Shown here piece after piece: positions 23,560 through 30,553 of a stretch of DNA of 40,721 bases. A model generated the notes under the pieces. It did no database searches, had not been told where the DNA came from, and saw nothing but the letters and a program-made list of their open reading frames with translations. Source of the DNA: DASXVX01 sp036504075 (lineage in GTDB: Bacteria > Bacillota > Sulfobacillia > Symbiobacteriales > Symbiobacteriaceae); the NCBI GenBank assembly GCA_036504075.1, contig DASXVX010000030.1, positions 1 through 40,721 on the forward strand, read 5' to 3'. Each line of letters opens with the position of its first letter. The first letter of the stretch is position 1. Position numbers and translations under genes: made by a program.

Positions 23560-24858
23560 CTACTTCACCGCATTCGCGGCGGCCTCGTTGGCCTTCAGTT
23601 CGGCCTGGCGGGCCAGGTCGATGGCGTCGGCCAGACCCTGCAGGGCCTTGGGCGGGTTGTGGAAGCCCATGGAGTTCTCGGCGGAGTTCAGGTCCCAGTA
23701 GAACTGGGCCTGCCGGTGCAGCTGCCGGGCCTCGTCGAGCTTCTTGGCGTCGACGCCGGGGACGGCCTTGGCCTTTTCGATCGCCAGGATGGCGGACTTG
23801 TTGGCTTCGCCGGCCCGGTCGAGCGAAGACTTCATGCGGTCCTGAATGTTCAGGATGTTGGCCTTCATGACGTCCTCGGATTCCTTATGGCACTGCGTGC
23901 AGGACTGCTTGAAGGTGCGCATCGGGGACGTCCACCAGTGGGACGTGATCTTGGACTCGCCCTGCTTGACGAACGGCATATGGCAGTCGGCGCAGGAGAG
24001 GCCGGCCTTCTCATGGACGCTGCCCTGGAACATCTCATATTCCGGATGCTGCGCTTTCAGCATGCCGCCGCCGGTCTGGGTGTGGGTAAAGTCGCTGAAG
24101 CCCTGCTCCTGGTAGTAGGCGTACATGTCTTTCCACTCGAAGCCCTTGTCCCACGGGAAGTAGACCTTGTTGTTATCCTTCGGATTGAAGTAATATTCCA
24201 CGTGGCACTGGCCGCACACGGCGGAGCGCATCTGCTCGTTGGTGAACTTCTCCACCGGGGTCCCGCGCCGCGCCATGGCCTCGGTGAAAGCCGGTCGGGT
24301 GACCCGCAGCTCCATGGTGGCCGGGTCATGGCAGTCGGAGCAGGAGATCGGGTGCACGAACAGATCCTTGTTATTGCCTTCCAGCAACTTGGTGTTGAAG
24401 AAGGCGTTGCCCATTTTCGCGACGAGCCCGGGGACTTCCGCCGACTTGCAGTACATGCAGGTCAGGTTGGTGGTGGGGCCGATACGGGCCGTCTTGGTCT
24501 CGCCGATGGTGTCGGAGAGGACGTAGAGATGGCCGCGGGCCTCGTTGTACTCCTTGGCGAAGGCGTTGCCGTTCCAGAGCGTCCGCATGTACGGATACTG
24601 GTCCAGCTTGGACTTCTTCACTTCCGAGGAGTTGTACTTGAGGGCCGGCGGGTTGTTCTCCTTGTTCTTCAGGTAGGACGCGTAGACTTCCGGGAACAAC
24701 TTCTCAAACGCTGCCGGATCCGTGGTGTTCTTATCCAGGTTTGTGGTGATCTTCTTCTCGGTGGGAATTTCCCGGGACGAGACGGCGGAGAACAGAACTC
24801 CGGCCACCAGGATGACTGCGGCCACCACCCCGCCAATAATAAGCCAAGGACGCTTCAT
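23560..24858 (-). CDS. nrfA: Cytochrome c nitrite reductase (ammonia-forming), catalytic subunit
   Basis: Reduces nitrite to ammonium with six electrons on the outer face of the membrane. The 432-residue protein has the diagnostic five heme sites: CMYCK (134-138, the active-site heme with lysine ligand), CSDCH (173), CGQCH (215), CADCH (289) and CTQCH (320). Active-site neighbours KVYFPWDKGFEWKD and HPEYEMFQGSVHEKAGLSCADCHMP fit the family. The N-terminal hydrophobic segment (LIIGGVVAAVILVAGVLF) may remain as a membrane anchor, as expected without an outer membrane. It lies 19 bases after nrfH, its electron-donor subunit, and is the last gene of the operon. Confidence 0.97.
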   Translation of the reverse strand: MKRPWLIIGGVVAAVILVAGVLFSAVSSREIPTEKKITTNLDKNTTDPAAFEKLFPEVYASYLKNKENNPPALKYNSSEVKKSKLDQYPYMRTLWNGNAFAKEYNEARGHLYVLSDTIGETKTARIGPTTNLTCMYCKSAEVPGLVAKMGNAFFNTKLLEGNNKDLFVHPISCSDCHDPATMELRVTRPAFTEAMARRGTPVEKFTNEQMRSAVCGQCHVEYYFNPKDNNKVYFPWDKGFEWKDMYAYYQEQGFSDFTHTQTGGGMLKAQHPEYEMFQGSVHEKAGLSCADCHMPFVKQGESKITSHWWTSPMRTFKQSCTQCHKESEDVMKANILNIQDRMKSSLDRAGEANKSAILAIEKAKAVPGVDAKKLDEARQLHRQAQFYWDLNSAENSMGFHNPPKALQGLADAIDLARQAELKANEAAANAVK

Positions 24859-24877
24859 GCTTTTCTCTTACCTCCTG

Positions 24878-25327
24878 TCACTGGCCCCGGGCAGGGCGCT
24901 GGTGCGGCGAAAGCCGGTGGCAGCTGGTGCAATTGCCCAGCTTGTCCTGGTGCAGATTCTGCACCACTTCCTTGTGGCACCCGTAGCAGTTGACCTGCAT
25001 GGCAGTTTGATCCGCCGCGGGCAGGTGCAGGACTTCGGGTTCAGTCTTGTTCAGGGTGACCATGACGTGCCTGGTCGCGACCTGAAGTTCATCGACGGGA
25101 CGCTGGAAGAAGCCGCCGGAGCTGTGACACGCCAGACAGCCGACTTCCTTGTGATCCGACTTCATATAGGAAGCAACCTCAGACTCCATGTAGTGGCATA
25201 CGCCACACGTGGTGGGATTCGCAATCACTTTGGCGGCGCCGTGGGACTGCAGACTGACTGCGAGAACCAGGAAAAGGCCAAACAGAACGCCTACGGTAAT
25301 CAGGATGCGCTGGCCCCATTTGCGCAA
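24878..25327 (-). CDS. nrfH: Tetraheme quinol-oxidising cytochrome NrfH
   Basis: Membrane-anchored quinol dehydrogenase that passes electrons to NrfA. The 149-residue protein has an N-terminal membrane helix (ILITVGVLFGLFLVLAVSL) and four heme motifs: CGVCH (41-45), CLACH (64-68), CYGCH (114-118) and CTSCH (133-137). The first heme motif is followed by a methionine (CHYM), as in NrfH where Met can be the distal ligand. The start is TTG 25327, preceded by GGGGGTGA; an ATG a few bases on is out of frame. A 94-base gap with repeats separates it from napHG upstream; nrfA follows 19 bases later. Confidence 0.93.
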   Translation of the reverse strand: MRKWGQRILITVGVLFGLFLVLAVSLQSHGAAKVIANPTTCGVCHYMESEVASYMKSDHKEVGCLACHSSGGFFQRPVDELQVATRHVMVTLNKTEPEVLHLPAADQTAMQVNCYGCHKEVVQNLHQDKLGNCTSCHRLSPHQRPARGQ

Positions 25328-25356
25328 ATGGATTCACCCCCTCATTCTTGCGATAT

Positions 25357-25417
25357 GGTCTTGAGGCGATGCGGTCTTGAAGCGATTGGTCTTGAGGCAA
25401 GTGGTCTTGAGGCAAGT
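25357..25417. repeat. Four ~15-bp direct repeats between napHG and nrfH
   Basis: Copies at 25357-25372, 25373-25387, 25388-25402 and 25403-25417, each beginning GGTCTTGA. The last two are identical and each holds the dyad CTTG-AGG-CAAG. They fill the untranslated gap between two genes of the same operon. They could be binding sites or an RNA element controlling nrfHA relative to nap; a slippage product is also possible. Confidence 0.85.
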
Positions 25418-25421
25418 GGAT

Positions 25422-26732
25422 TCATGGGTCAAACCGCACAATAATGGCGGCAGGGTCCACAGGACAAACGTGTTCGCAAAGCCCGCAACCGACGCATTCC
25501 CGGGGATCCACCATCGGGGTCCAGGGACTCCTGGACTCGTCCAGCTTCAGTGCTTTCCCTTGCAGAGGGCATACGACGAAGCAGGACCGGCAGAGCACCC
25601 CGTTACTCGGCAGGCACCGGCTGTGGTCGATTTCGGCGACGCCCATGTGAATCTTTTCACCTGGGCGCAATGAGAGCGCTCCGGACGGGCAGATGTCGAC
25701 GCACTTGTTACAGAGGTCGCACCCCTCCCGGCGGGGTTCGATGTAGGGCGAGCCGTTATCCAGGCGGATGGCCTTGCGGGGACAAACCTGCGCGCACTTG
25801 CCGCACCGGATGCAGAGGGCCTGGAACAGAGTTTCCGTCTGGGCTCCCGGCGGGCGGAGAGCCGGCCGGGGCCGTTGGGTCATGGCGGCCCGGGCAGATC
25901 GGCCGAAAGCCGTTACCAGGGCTGCGGCACCAAGCATCACCAGGGCCTGACGGCGCCCGGGGTCCGGGCTCGGGTCGAATCGGAATGCCAGTGCGTCCGA
26001 TGGACATACGTCGATACATTCCCCGCAGGCGATACAGGCCGACGGGTCGGCGATGGGGACTCCCTTCCCGCTGACCGCGTCCTGGAGCACGAACTTGGAC
26101 TGGGGGCAGGCGGTGAGGCAGTGGCCGCAACGCCCGCAGTGTTCGGCGTCGAGCGCAACGCGCAGGGCGCCCAGCCGGGAGAGCAGGCCGAACGTAACGC
26201 CCGCCGGGCAGAGCGTCCGGCACCAGAAGCGCCTGGCTACCAGTAGGTCAGCCAGGGCCACTACCGGAAGGATCAGCGCCTCCCAGGCAAGGCCGAAAAG
26301 CAGCAGCCTCGCCAGGTTACCCTGGGGACTGAACCGTTCGAAGAGCGGCTGGCCGGCCAGGAGGCCACCGGCGAGGAGCCCGCCGGCCAGCGCCCAGCCG
26401 AGCCAGTCCGGCACCCGCCGGTCCTTGAGCCGCAAGGTCCGCCGGAGGGCGTCGACGCCCTCCAGCAAAAGCCCGAGCGGGCAGATCCACCCGCAGAAGA
26501 CCCGCCCGAGGAGCAGATTCAGCAGCACCACGGGCAGTGCCGCCACCGCCAACGGCAGGACCCCGACCTGAAGCGCTGCGTACGGATCGGCCAGATGCAG
26601 CCGCCCGAACAGCAACGACGCGGAGTAGGTGCCGAGGAAGAACGTGAATCCGGCCAGCGGCGAGAGGAGCAAGGCCGCTGCAATCAATTGGACGAGACGC
26701 CGCAGGCGATGCCACATAAGCGCTATCTCCAT
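25422..26732 (-). CDS. NapH-NapG fused polyferredoxin
   Basis: Passes electrons from menaquinol toward the nitrate reductase system. The N-terminal half (1-255) is NapH-like: four or more membrane helices, two CxxxCP motifs (CGWICP at 80, CRTLCP at 171), then two ferredoxin motifs (from C199 and C233). The C-terminal half (256-436) is NapG-like: it starts with a Tat-like segment DPGRRQALVMLGAAALVTAFG (RR at 260-261) and carries four 4Fe-4S motifs (from C307, C338, C373 and C413). In most bacteria napG and napH are separate genes. A single uninterrupted frame of 436 residues joins them. It lies 25 bases after napA. Confidence 0.9.
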   Translation of the reverse strand: MEIALMWHRLRRLVQLIAAALLLSPLAGFTFFLGTYSASLLFGRLHLADPYAALQVGVLPLAVAALPVVLLNLLLGRVFCGWICPLGLLLEGVDALRRTLRLKDRRVPDWLGWALAGGLLAGGLLAGQPLFERFSPQGNLARLLLFGLAWEALILPVVALADLLVARRFWCRTLCPAGVTFGLLSRLGALRVALDAEHCGRCGHCLTACPQSKFVLQDAVSGKGVPIADPSACIACGECIDVCPSDALAFRFDPSPDPGRRQALVMLGAAALVTAFGRSARAAMTQRPRPALRPPGAQTETLFQALCIRCGKCAQVCPRKAIRLDNGSPYIEPRREGCDLCNKCVDICPSGALSLRPGEKIHMGVAEIDHSRCLPSNGVLCRSCFVVCPLQGKALKLDESRSPWTPMVDPRECVGCGLCEHVCPVDPAAIIVRFDP

Positions 26733-26757
26733 TGTAGCTATTCGTTACACAAACAGT

Positions 26758-29025
26758 CTATACCTTCTCAATCTTGACGGCTGCCAGTTTGTATTCCGGC
26801 TGGGCCGAAATCGGGTCAACGGCGTCGTTGGTCACGATGTTGTGGAGCTTATCCACCGCGTCCTCGTGCCAGAGCGAGAACAGCATGCCGGGCTGCGGTT
26901 CGCCGCGTCCGCCGACTCGGGCCGGAATGACGATGGCGCCGCGCCTGGACGTGATGCGCACCTTGTCGCCGGACTTGATGCCCATTTTCTGGGCGTCCTG
27001 CTTGTTGACCTCGACGTAGAACTCCTCGACCTGCTTCTTCAACTCGGGCACCCGGCCGGTCATGGTGATCGTGTGCCAGTGCTCGAGGACCCGACCGGTC
27101 GAGAGGTAGAACGGGTAGTCGGGCGATACTTCTTCGGCCGGGCCCTTGTACTGCCGGGCGAAAATGACCGCCTTGCCGTCGGGCTTGCCGTAGAACTTGA
27201 TGCCCTCTTCCGCGGTCACCTTCGGGTCGCTCGGGGCGACGTACCGCATGGAGGTGCCGTCGGGGGTCTTGTCGGTGACCGGCCAGCGCAGGCCGCGGGC
27301 CGCCACGTACTTGTCGTAGGTGGCCATGTCCATGCCGGTGCCCAGGGTCAGCTCGCGGTACTCGTTCCAGATGTCGGCGTTGGTCTTGTACTTCTCAAAG
27401 TACTGGCCGTAGCCCATGCGCTTTGCGATCTCCAGGAGAATCCAGACATCGGGTTTGGCCTGGCCGGGCGGGTCGATCGCCTTGGCGATATGCTGGGTCC
27501 GGCGCTCGGCGTTGCCGAAAATGCCTTCCTTCTCCACCCACGTCGCGGCCGGGAGCACCACGTCGGCCAGTTCGGTCGTACGGGTCGGGTAGATTTCGGT
27601 GACGACCAGGAACGTCTTCTTCATGCCTTCCCGGTACTTGTTGACGTTGGGCAGCGAGTGGCCGGGGTTTGTGCACATGACGAGCATGCCCTTGATGGTC
27701 CCGTCGACCGTGGCCTGGAACATTTTCATGAGCGGCAGGCCGTTGGTGGGCTTGATGTTCTTGGCATCGACGCCCCAGACCTTGGCGACCTGGGCCCGGT
27801 GGTCGGCGTTGGCGATGACCCGGTGGGCCGGCAGCAGGTGGGACAGGGCGCCTACCTCCCGGACGGAGCCGCAGGCGGACGGCTGGCCGGTCAGCGAGAA
27901 CGGCGTGGAGCCAGGCTTGCAGATTTTGCCGGTGAGCAGGTGCAGGTTGTGAATCTGGGTGTTCAGCGCGGTGCCGATGACCCGCTGATTGATGCCCATG
28001 GTCCACATGGAGACGATGTTCTTGCCTTTTTCGCCGAACATCCGGGCGACCTGTTTGATGACATCGGCCTTCACGCCGGTGATCCCTTCCGCCCACTCCG
28101 GCGTCATGGGCGCCAGGAATTTGCGGAAGTCCTCGAACGACATGGGGTTGGTGCCGTCGCTATAGTTACAGTGCTTGCTGACAAAGTCGGCGTCCACCAG
28201 GTTTTCGTTCACGATCACGTTGGCCATGGCGTTCAAAATGGCGCTGTCGGTGCCGGGCTTGAACGGCAAGGAGATGTCGGCCGTGTCATGCATCCGATGG
28301 CGCCGCGGGTCGGCGACGATCAACTTGACGCCGGGGTTGGCGTTCTTCCGGTCGGTAATGCGGGAGAAGAGCACCGGGTGGCACTCGGCCATGTTGGCGC
28401 CGATGACGAAGTAGTAGTCGGCCTTGTCGAGGTCGTCGTAGGTGCCCATGGGCTCGTCCTTGCCGAAGGTCTGGGTGTAGCCCGCCACGGCAGAGGCCAT
28501 ACAGGTCCGGGGATTGCCCTCGACGTTGTTCGTGCCGATGCAGCCCTTGTACAGCTTGTTCGCGAGGTAGGACTCCTCGGCCACCGTCTGGCCGGAGCCG
28601 TAGAAAGCGAGGGCGTCCGGGCCGTCCTTGGCGGCGATCTCCTTGAAGGTCTTGGCGACCAGGTCCAGCGCCTCGTCCCAGGTGGCCGGCACCAGCTTGT
28701 CGTCCTTGCGGATCAGCGGGGTGGTCAGCCGGTCCTGGCCGTACATGTACTTGTGCAGGAAGAACGCCTTGACACAGAGCAGCCCCTTGTTGACCGGGTT
28801 CTGCTCGTCGCCCTTGACGCCCACGAGCTTGCCATCCTTCGTGCCGGCCATGACGCCGCAGCCCACGCCGCAGTATCGGCAGACTCCCTTGGTCCACGTG
28901 GCGCCCTCCAGTTCCGGCTTGGGCGCATTCTTGGGCTTCTTGGACTCCGTAGAACAACCCGCAGCGGCCATAGCGGAGGCCATGGCAACGGCGGTGATAA
29001 AGTCGCGCCGCTTGAGCTCGATCAT
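26758..29025 (-). CDS. napA: Periplasmic-type nitrate reductase catalytic subunit NapA
   Basis: Reduces nitrate to nitrite at a molybdenum bis-MGD centre. The 755-residue length fits the short, monomeric-type NapA. The N-terminal Tat signal KRRDFITAVAMASAMAAAGC ends in a lipobox, so the enzyme is probably lipid-anchored (Cys24). The 4Fe-4S site is C49-x2-C52-x3-C56 with C84, in CRYCGVGCGV and GLLCVKA. The Mo ligand is probably Cys175 in GNPRTCMASAVAGY. The C-terminal molybdopterin domain is complete (YPFYLSTGRVLEHWHTITMTGRVPEL). Its ATG overlaps the napD stop (ATGA). No napB is present downstream or upstream. Confidence 0.96.
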   Translation of the reverse strand: MIELKRRDFITAVAMASAMAAAGCSTESKKPKNAPKPELEGATWTKGVCRYCGVGCGVMAGTKDGKLVGVKGDEQNPVNKGLLCVKAFFLHKYMYGQDRLTTPLIRKDDKLVPATWDEALDLVAKTFKEIAAKDGPDALAFYGSGQTVAEESYLANKLYKGCIGTNNVEGNPRTCMASAVAGYTQTFGKDEPMGTYDDLDKADYYFVIGANMAECHPVLFSRITDRKNANPGVKLIVADPRRHRMHDTADISLPFKPGTDSAILNAMANVIVNENLVDADFVSKHCNYSDGTNPMSFEDFRKFLAPMTPEWAEGITGVKADVIKQVARMFGEKGKNIVSMWTMGINQRVIGTALNTQIHNLHLLTGKICKPGSTPFSLTGQPSACGSVREVGALSHLLPAHRVIANADHRAQVAKVWGVDAKNIKPTNGLPLMKMFQATVDGTIKGMLVMCTNPGHSLPNVNKYREGMKKTFLVVTEIYPTRTTELADVVLPAATWVEKEGIFGNAERRTQHIAKAIDPPGQAKPDVWILLEIAKRMGYGQYFEKYKTNADIWNEYRELTLGTGMDMATYDKYVAARGLRWPVTDKTPDGTSMRYVAPSDPKVTAEEGIKFYGKPDGKAVIFARQYKGPAEEVSPDYPFYLSTGRVLEHWHTITMTGRVPELKKQVEEFYVEVNKQDAQKMGIKSGDKVRITSRRGAIVIPARVGGRGEPQPGMLFSLWHEDAVDKLHNIVTNDAVDPISAQPEYKLAAVKIEKV

Positions 29026-29273
29026 ACCCGTGACTCCTCCTCAACATCAAAGTGAATGAAAGCGGGGTTGACGTTGACGACCCCGGGGGCGGTGAGCATG
29101 CGGGTGCAGAGGTCGGTGACCTCCGCTTCGTTTTCCGCTTCCAGGACGGCGGCCAGCCGGCCGGGCGTCACCGGCCCTTCCAGCCGGGAGATGCCCGGCA
29201 TCCCTTCCAGGGCGGCCATGGCGGCGACCGCCTGGTCCGTTTTCACATCGATGACAACGCCGGCGATGACCAT
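29022..29273 (-). CDS. napD: NapD-type maturation chaperone
   Basis: An 83-residue cytosolic protein. NapD binds the Tat signal peptide of NapA and delays export until the cofactor is inserted. The fold reads VIAGVVIDVKTDQAVAAMAALEGMPGISRLEG, then RLAAVLEAENEAEVTDLCTRMLTAPGVVNVNPAFIHFD, a ferredoxin-like alpha-beta sandwich. The start is the ATG at 29273, which overlaps the stop of the tetraheme gene by one base (TAATG); an in-frame extension upstream lies within that gene. The stop overlaps napA. The tight coupling to the Tat-signal-bearing NapA supports the call. Confidence 0.85.
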   Translation of the reverse strand: MVIAGVVIDVKTDQAVAAMAALEGMPGISRLEGPVTPGRLAAVLEAENEAEVTDLCTRMLTAPGVVNVNPAFIHFDVEEESRV

Positions 29274-29710
29274 TACCGGTTCACACCTTTCTCCCCGTGT
29301 GGGTCGTTGGCGTGGCAAGTGAGACAGGCGGTCTTGCCGTTCTGCTTGATGTGGTCCTCTTCGGCGTGGCACCGGACGCAGTTCGCGACCACCAGCTTCT
29401 GGTCGGCGGCAGTCAGTTCCAACGCCGCCGGGGTCCGGCCGGTCGCCGTCGTCCAGATGTGGCGGGCGCCGGTGGTATAGTGGGCGGCCCAGCCGGTGGC
29501 GCCGGTGGGCAAGTGGCAGTCACTGCAGGAAACCTGATCCTTGTGAGCCGACGCCGTCGTCTGGTAGGAATGGACGTTCTTGTCCATGACGTGGCACGAG
29601 GCGCAGAAGTTGGGCTCCGCCCCCGACGCCGTCAGTGCCCCGGGGCCAAATACCCCTGCGGCCACGACGATGACGCCGATGACCAGACCGATCACCACAG
29701 ACTTGCGCAT
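29273..29710 (-). CDS. NapC/NrfH-type tetraheme cytochrome
   Basis: First gene of the nap-nrf operon. A 145-residue membrane cytochrome with one N-terminal helix (VVIGLVIGVIVVAAGVFG) and four heme motifs: CASCH (36-40), CSDCH (62-66), CVRCH (111-115) and CLTCH (129-133). It probably oxidises menaquinol and feeds NapA. It is closer in size to NrfH than to the longer NapC proteins, so the operon has two members of this family with distinct partners. The ATG at 29710 has GGAGGGA upstream. A hairpin with a T-run (29754-29777) lies 44 bases upstream. Confidence 0.9.
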   Translation of the reverse strand: MRKSVVIGLVIGVIVVAAGVFGPGALTASGAEPNFCASCHVMDKNVHSYQTTASAHKDQVSCSDCHLPTGATGWAAHYTTGARHIWTTATGRTPAALELTAADQKLVVANCVRCHAEEDHIKQNGKTACLTCHANDPHGEKGVNR

Positions 29711-29753
29711 GCTGAATCCCTCCGGCGGATTAAAATTCCTAAGTATGAAAAAA

Positions 29754-29777
29754 GCCCCGGACATTTACGTCCAGGGC
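29754..29777 (-). terminator. Terminator or leader attenuator before the nap operon
   Basis: GCCCTGGAC and GTCCGGGGC (minus strand, one mismatch) form a 9-position stem with a 6-base loop, followed by six Ts. It lies between the response-regulator stop and the tetraheme gene. It either ends the regulator transcript or, if the nap promoter is upstream, acts as a leader attenuator. Confidence 0.75.
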
Positions 29778-29827
29778 AAGCGTACCAGCCAATCGTTTCT
29801 ACGGCCTTTACCGGATATTAATAAACC

Positions 29828-29846
29828 ATGTATGAATCGAATACAT
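29828..29846. promoter_or_regulatory. Dyad upstream of the nap-nrf operon
   Basis: ATGTAT (29828-29833), 7 bases, ATACAT (29841-29846): a perfect 6-7-6 inverted repeat 12 bases beyond the response-regulator stop, next to an AT-rich stretch (29816-29827). It is a candidate binding site for a dimeric regulator of the nap-nrf operon. Confidence 0.45.
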
Positions 29847-29857
29847 TTTGACGGCTA

Positions 29858-30553
29858 CTATAACTCAAACTTATAGCCGATGCCCCAGACCGTCTTGATG
29901 TGCTGCGGGTCGCCGGGGTTCTGCTCAATCTTCTCCCGCAGCCGGCGAATATAGACGGTGACCGTGGACTGGTCGCCGTCGAAATCGCTCTGCCAGACCC
30001 GTTCCAGCAACTGCTCCCGGCTGAAAACCTGTCCGGGGTGGGCGGCCAGCAGCCAGAGCATGTAGAACTCCCGGGGCGTCAACTCCAGCACCCGGTCGTT
30101 CACGCTTACGCGGTGCGAGGATCGGTCCATTTCCAGGGGGCCGGCGGTGAGGCGGTCGGAAGGCGCCGCCTGGGTGTTGCTGCCGGCCCGGCGGAGAATC
30201 GCCTTGACCCGCAGCAGCAGTTCGTTGATCGAGAACGGCTTGGTCAGGTAGTCGTCGGCGCCCAGGCGGAAGCCGACGACCTTGTCGGTCTCGTCGCACC
30301 GGGCCGACAGCATCAGAATCGGCACCTGCGCCCCGCCGGCGCGCAGGCGGCTGCAGACGTCGAAGCCGTCCAGGCCGGGCAGCATGACGTCCAGCACCAC
30401 CAGGTCGGGCGTGTGCTTGCGGCAGTGGTCCAGGGCGGCGGGGCCGTCGGCGGCCGTGAAGACGCCGAAGCCCTCCTGGCGCAGCGCTTCGCCCACGGCC
30501 TTCACAATCTTGGGGTCATCATCGACCACCAGGATCTTTTTGGTCACCGGCAT
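29858..30553 (-). CDS. OmpR/PhoB-family response regulator
   Basis: A 231-residue two-component response regulator. The receiver domain (about 1-120) has KKILVVDDDPKIVKAV with the acidic pair, the phospho-acceptor Asp in DLVVLDVMLPGLDGFDV (near residue 54), and the conserved Lys in DDYLTKPFSINELL. The C-terminal winged helix (about 130-231) has LELTPREFYMLWLLAAHPGQVFSREQLLERVW and STVTVYIRRLREKIEQ. The ATG at 30553 overlaps the kinase gene by 35 bases, so the two are translationally coupled. An in-frame extension to 30748 lies in the kinase gene and is rejected. It probably controls the nap-nrf operon just downstream. Confidence 0.92.
   Translation of the reverse strand: MPVTKKILVVDDDPKIVKAVGEALRQEGFGVFTAADGPAALDHCRKHTPDLVVLDVMLPGLDGFDVCSRLRAGGAQVPILMLSARCDETDKVVGFRLGADDYLTKPFSINELLLRVKAILRRAGSNTQAAPSDRLTAGPLEMDRSSHRVSVNDRVLELTPREFYMLWLLAAHPGQVFSREQLLERVWQSDFDGDQSTVTVYIRRLREKIEQNPGDPQHIKTVWGIGYKFEL

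Noticed and set aside
26629..29055. 808-residue plus-strand frame opposite napA
   Set aside because: Antisense to a fully recognisable napA with Tat signal and metal motifs; long antisense frames are common in such GC-rich DNA. The same holds for frames at 3562-4521, 4824-5855, 23455-24993 and 14189-15367.
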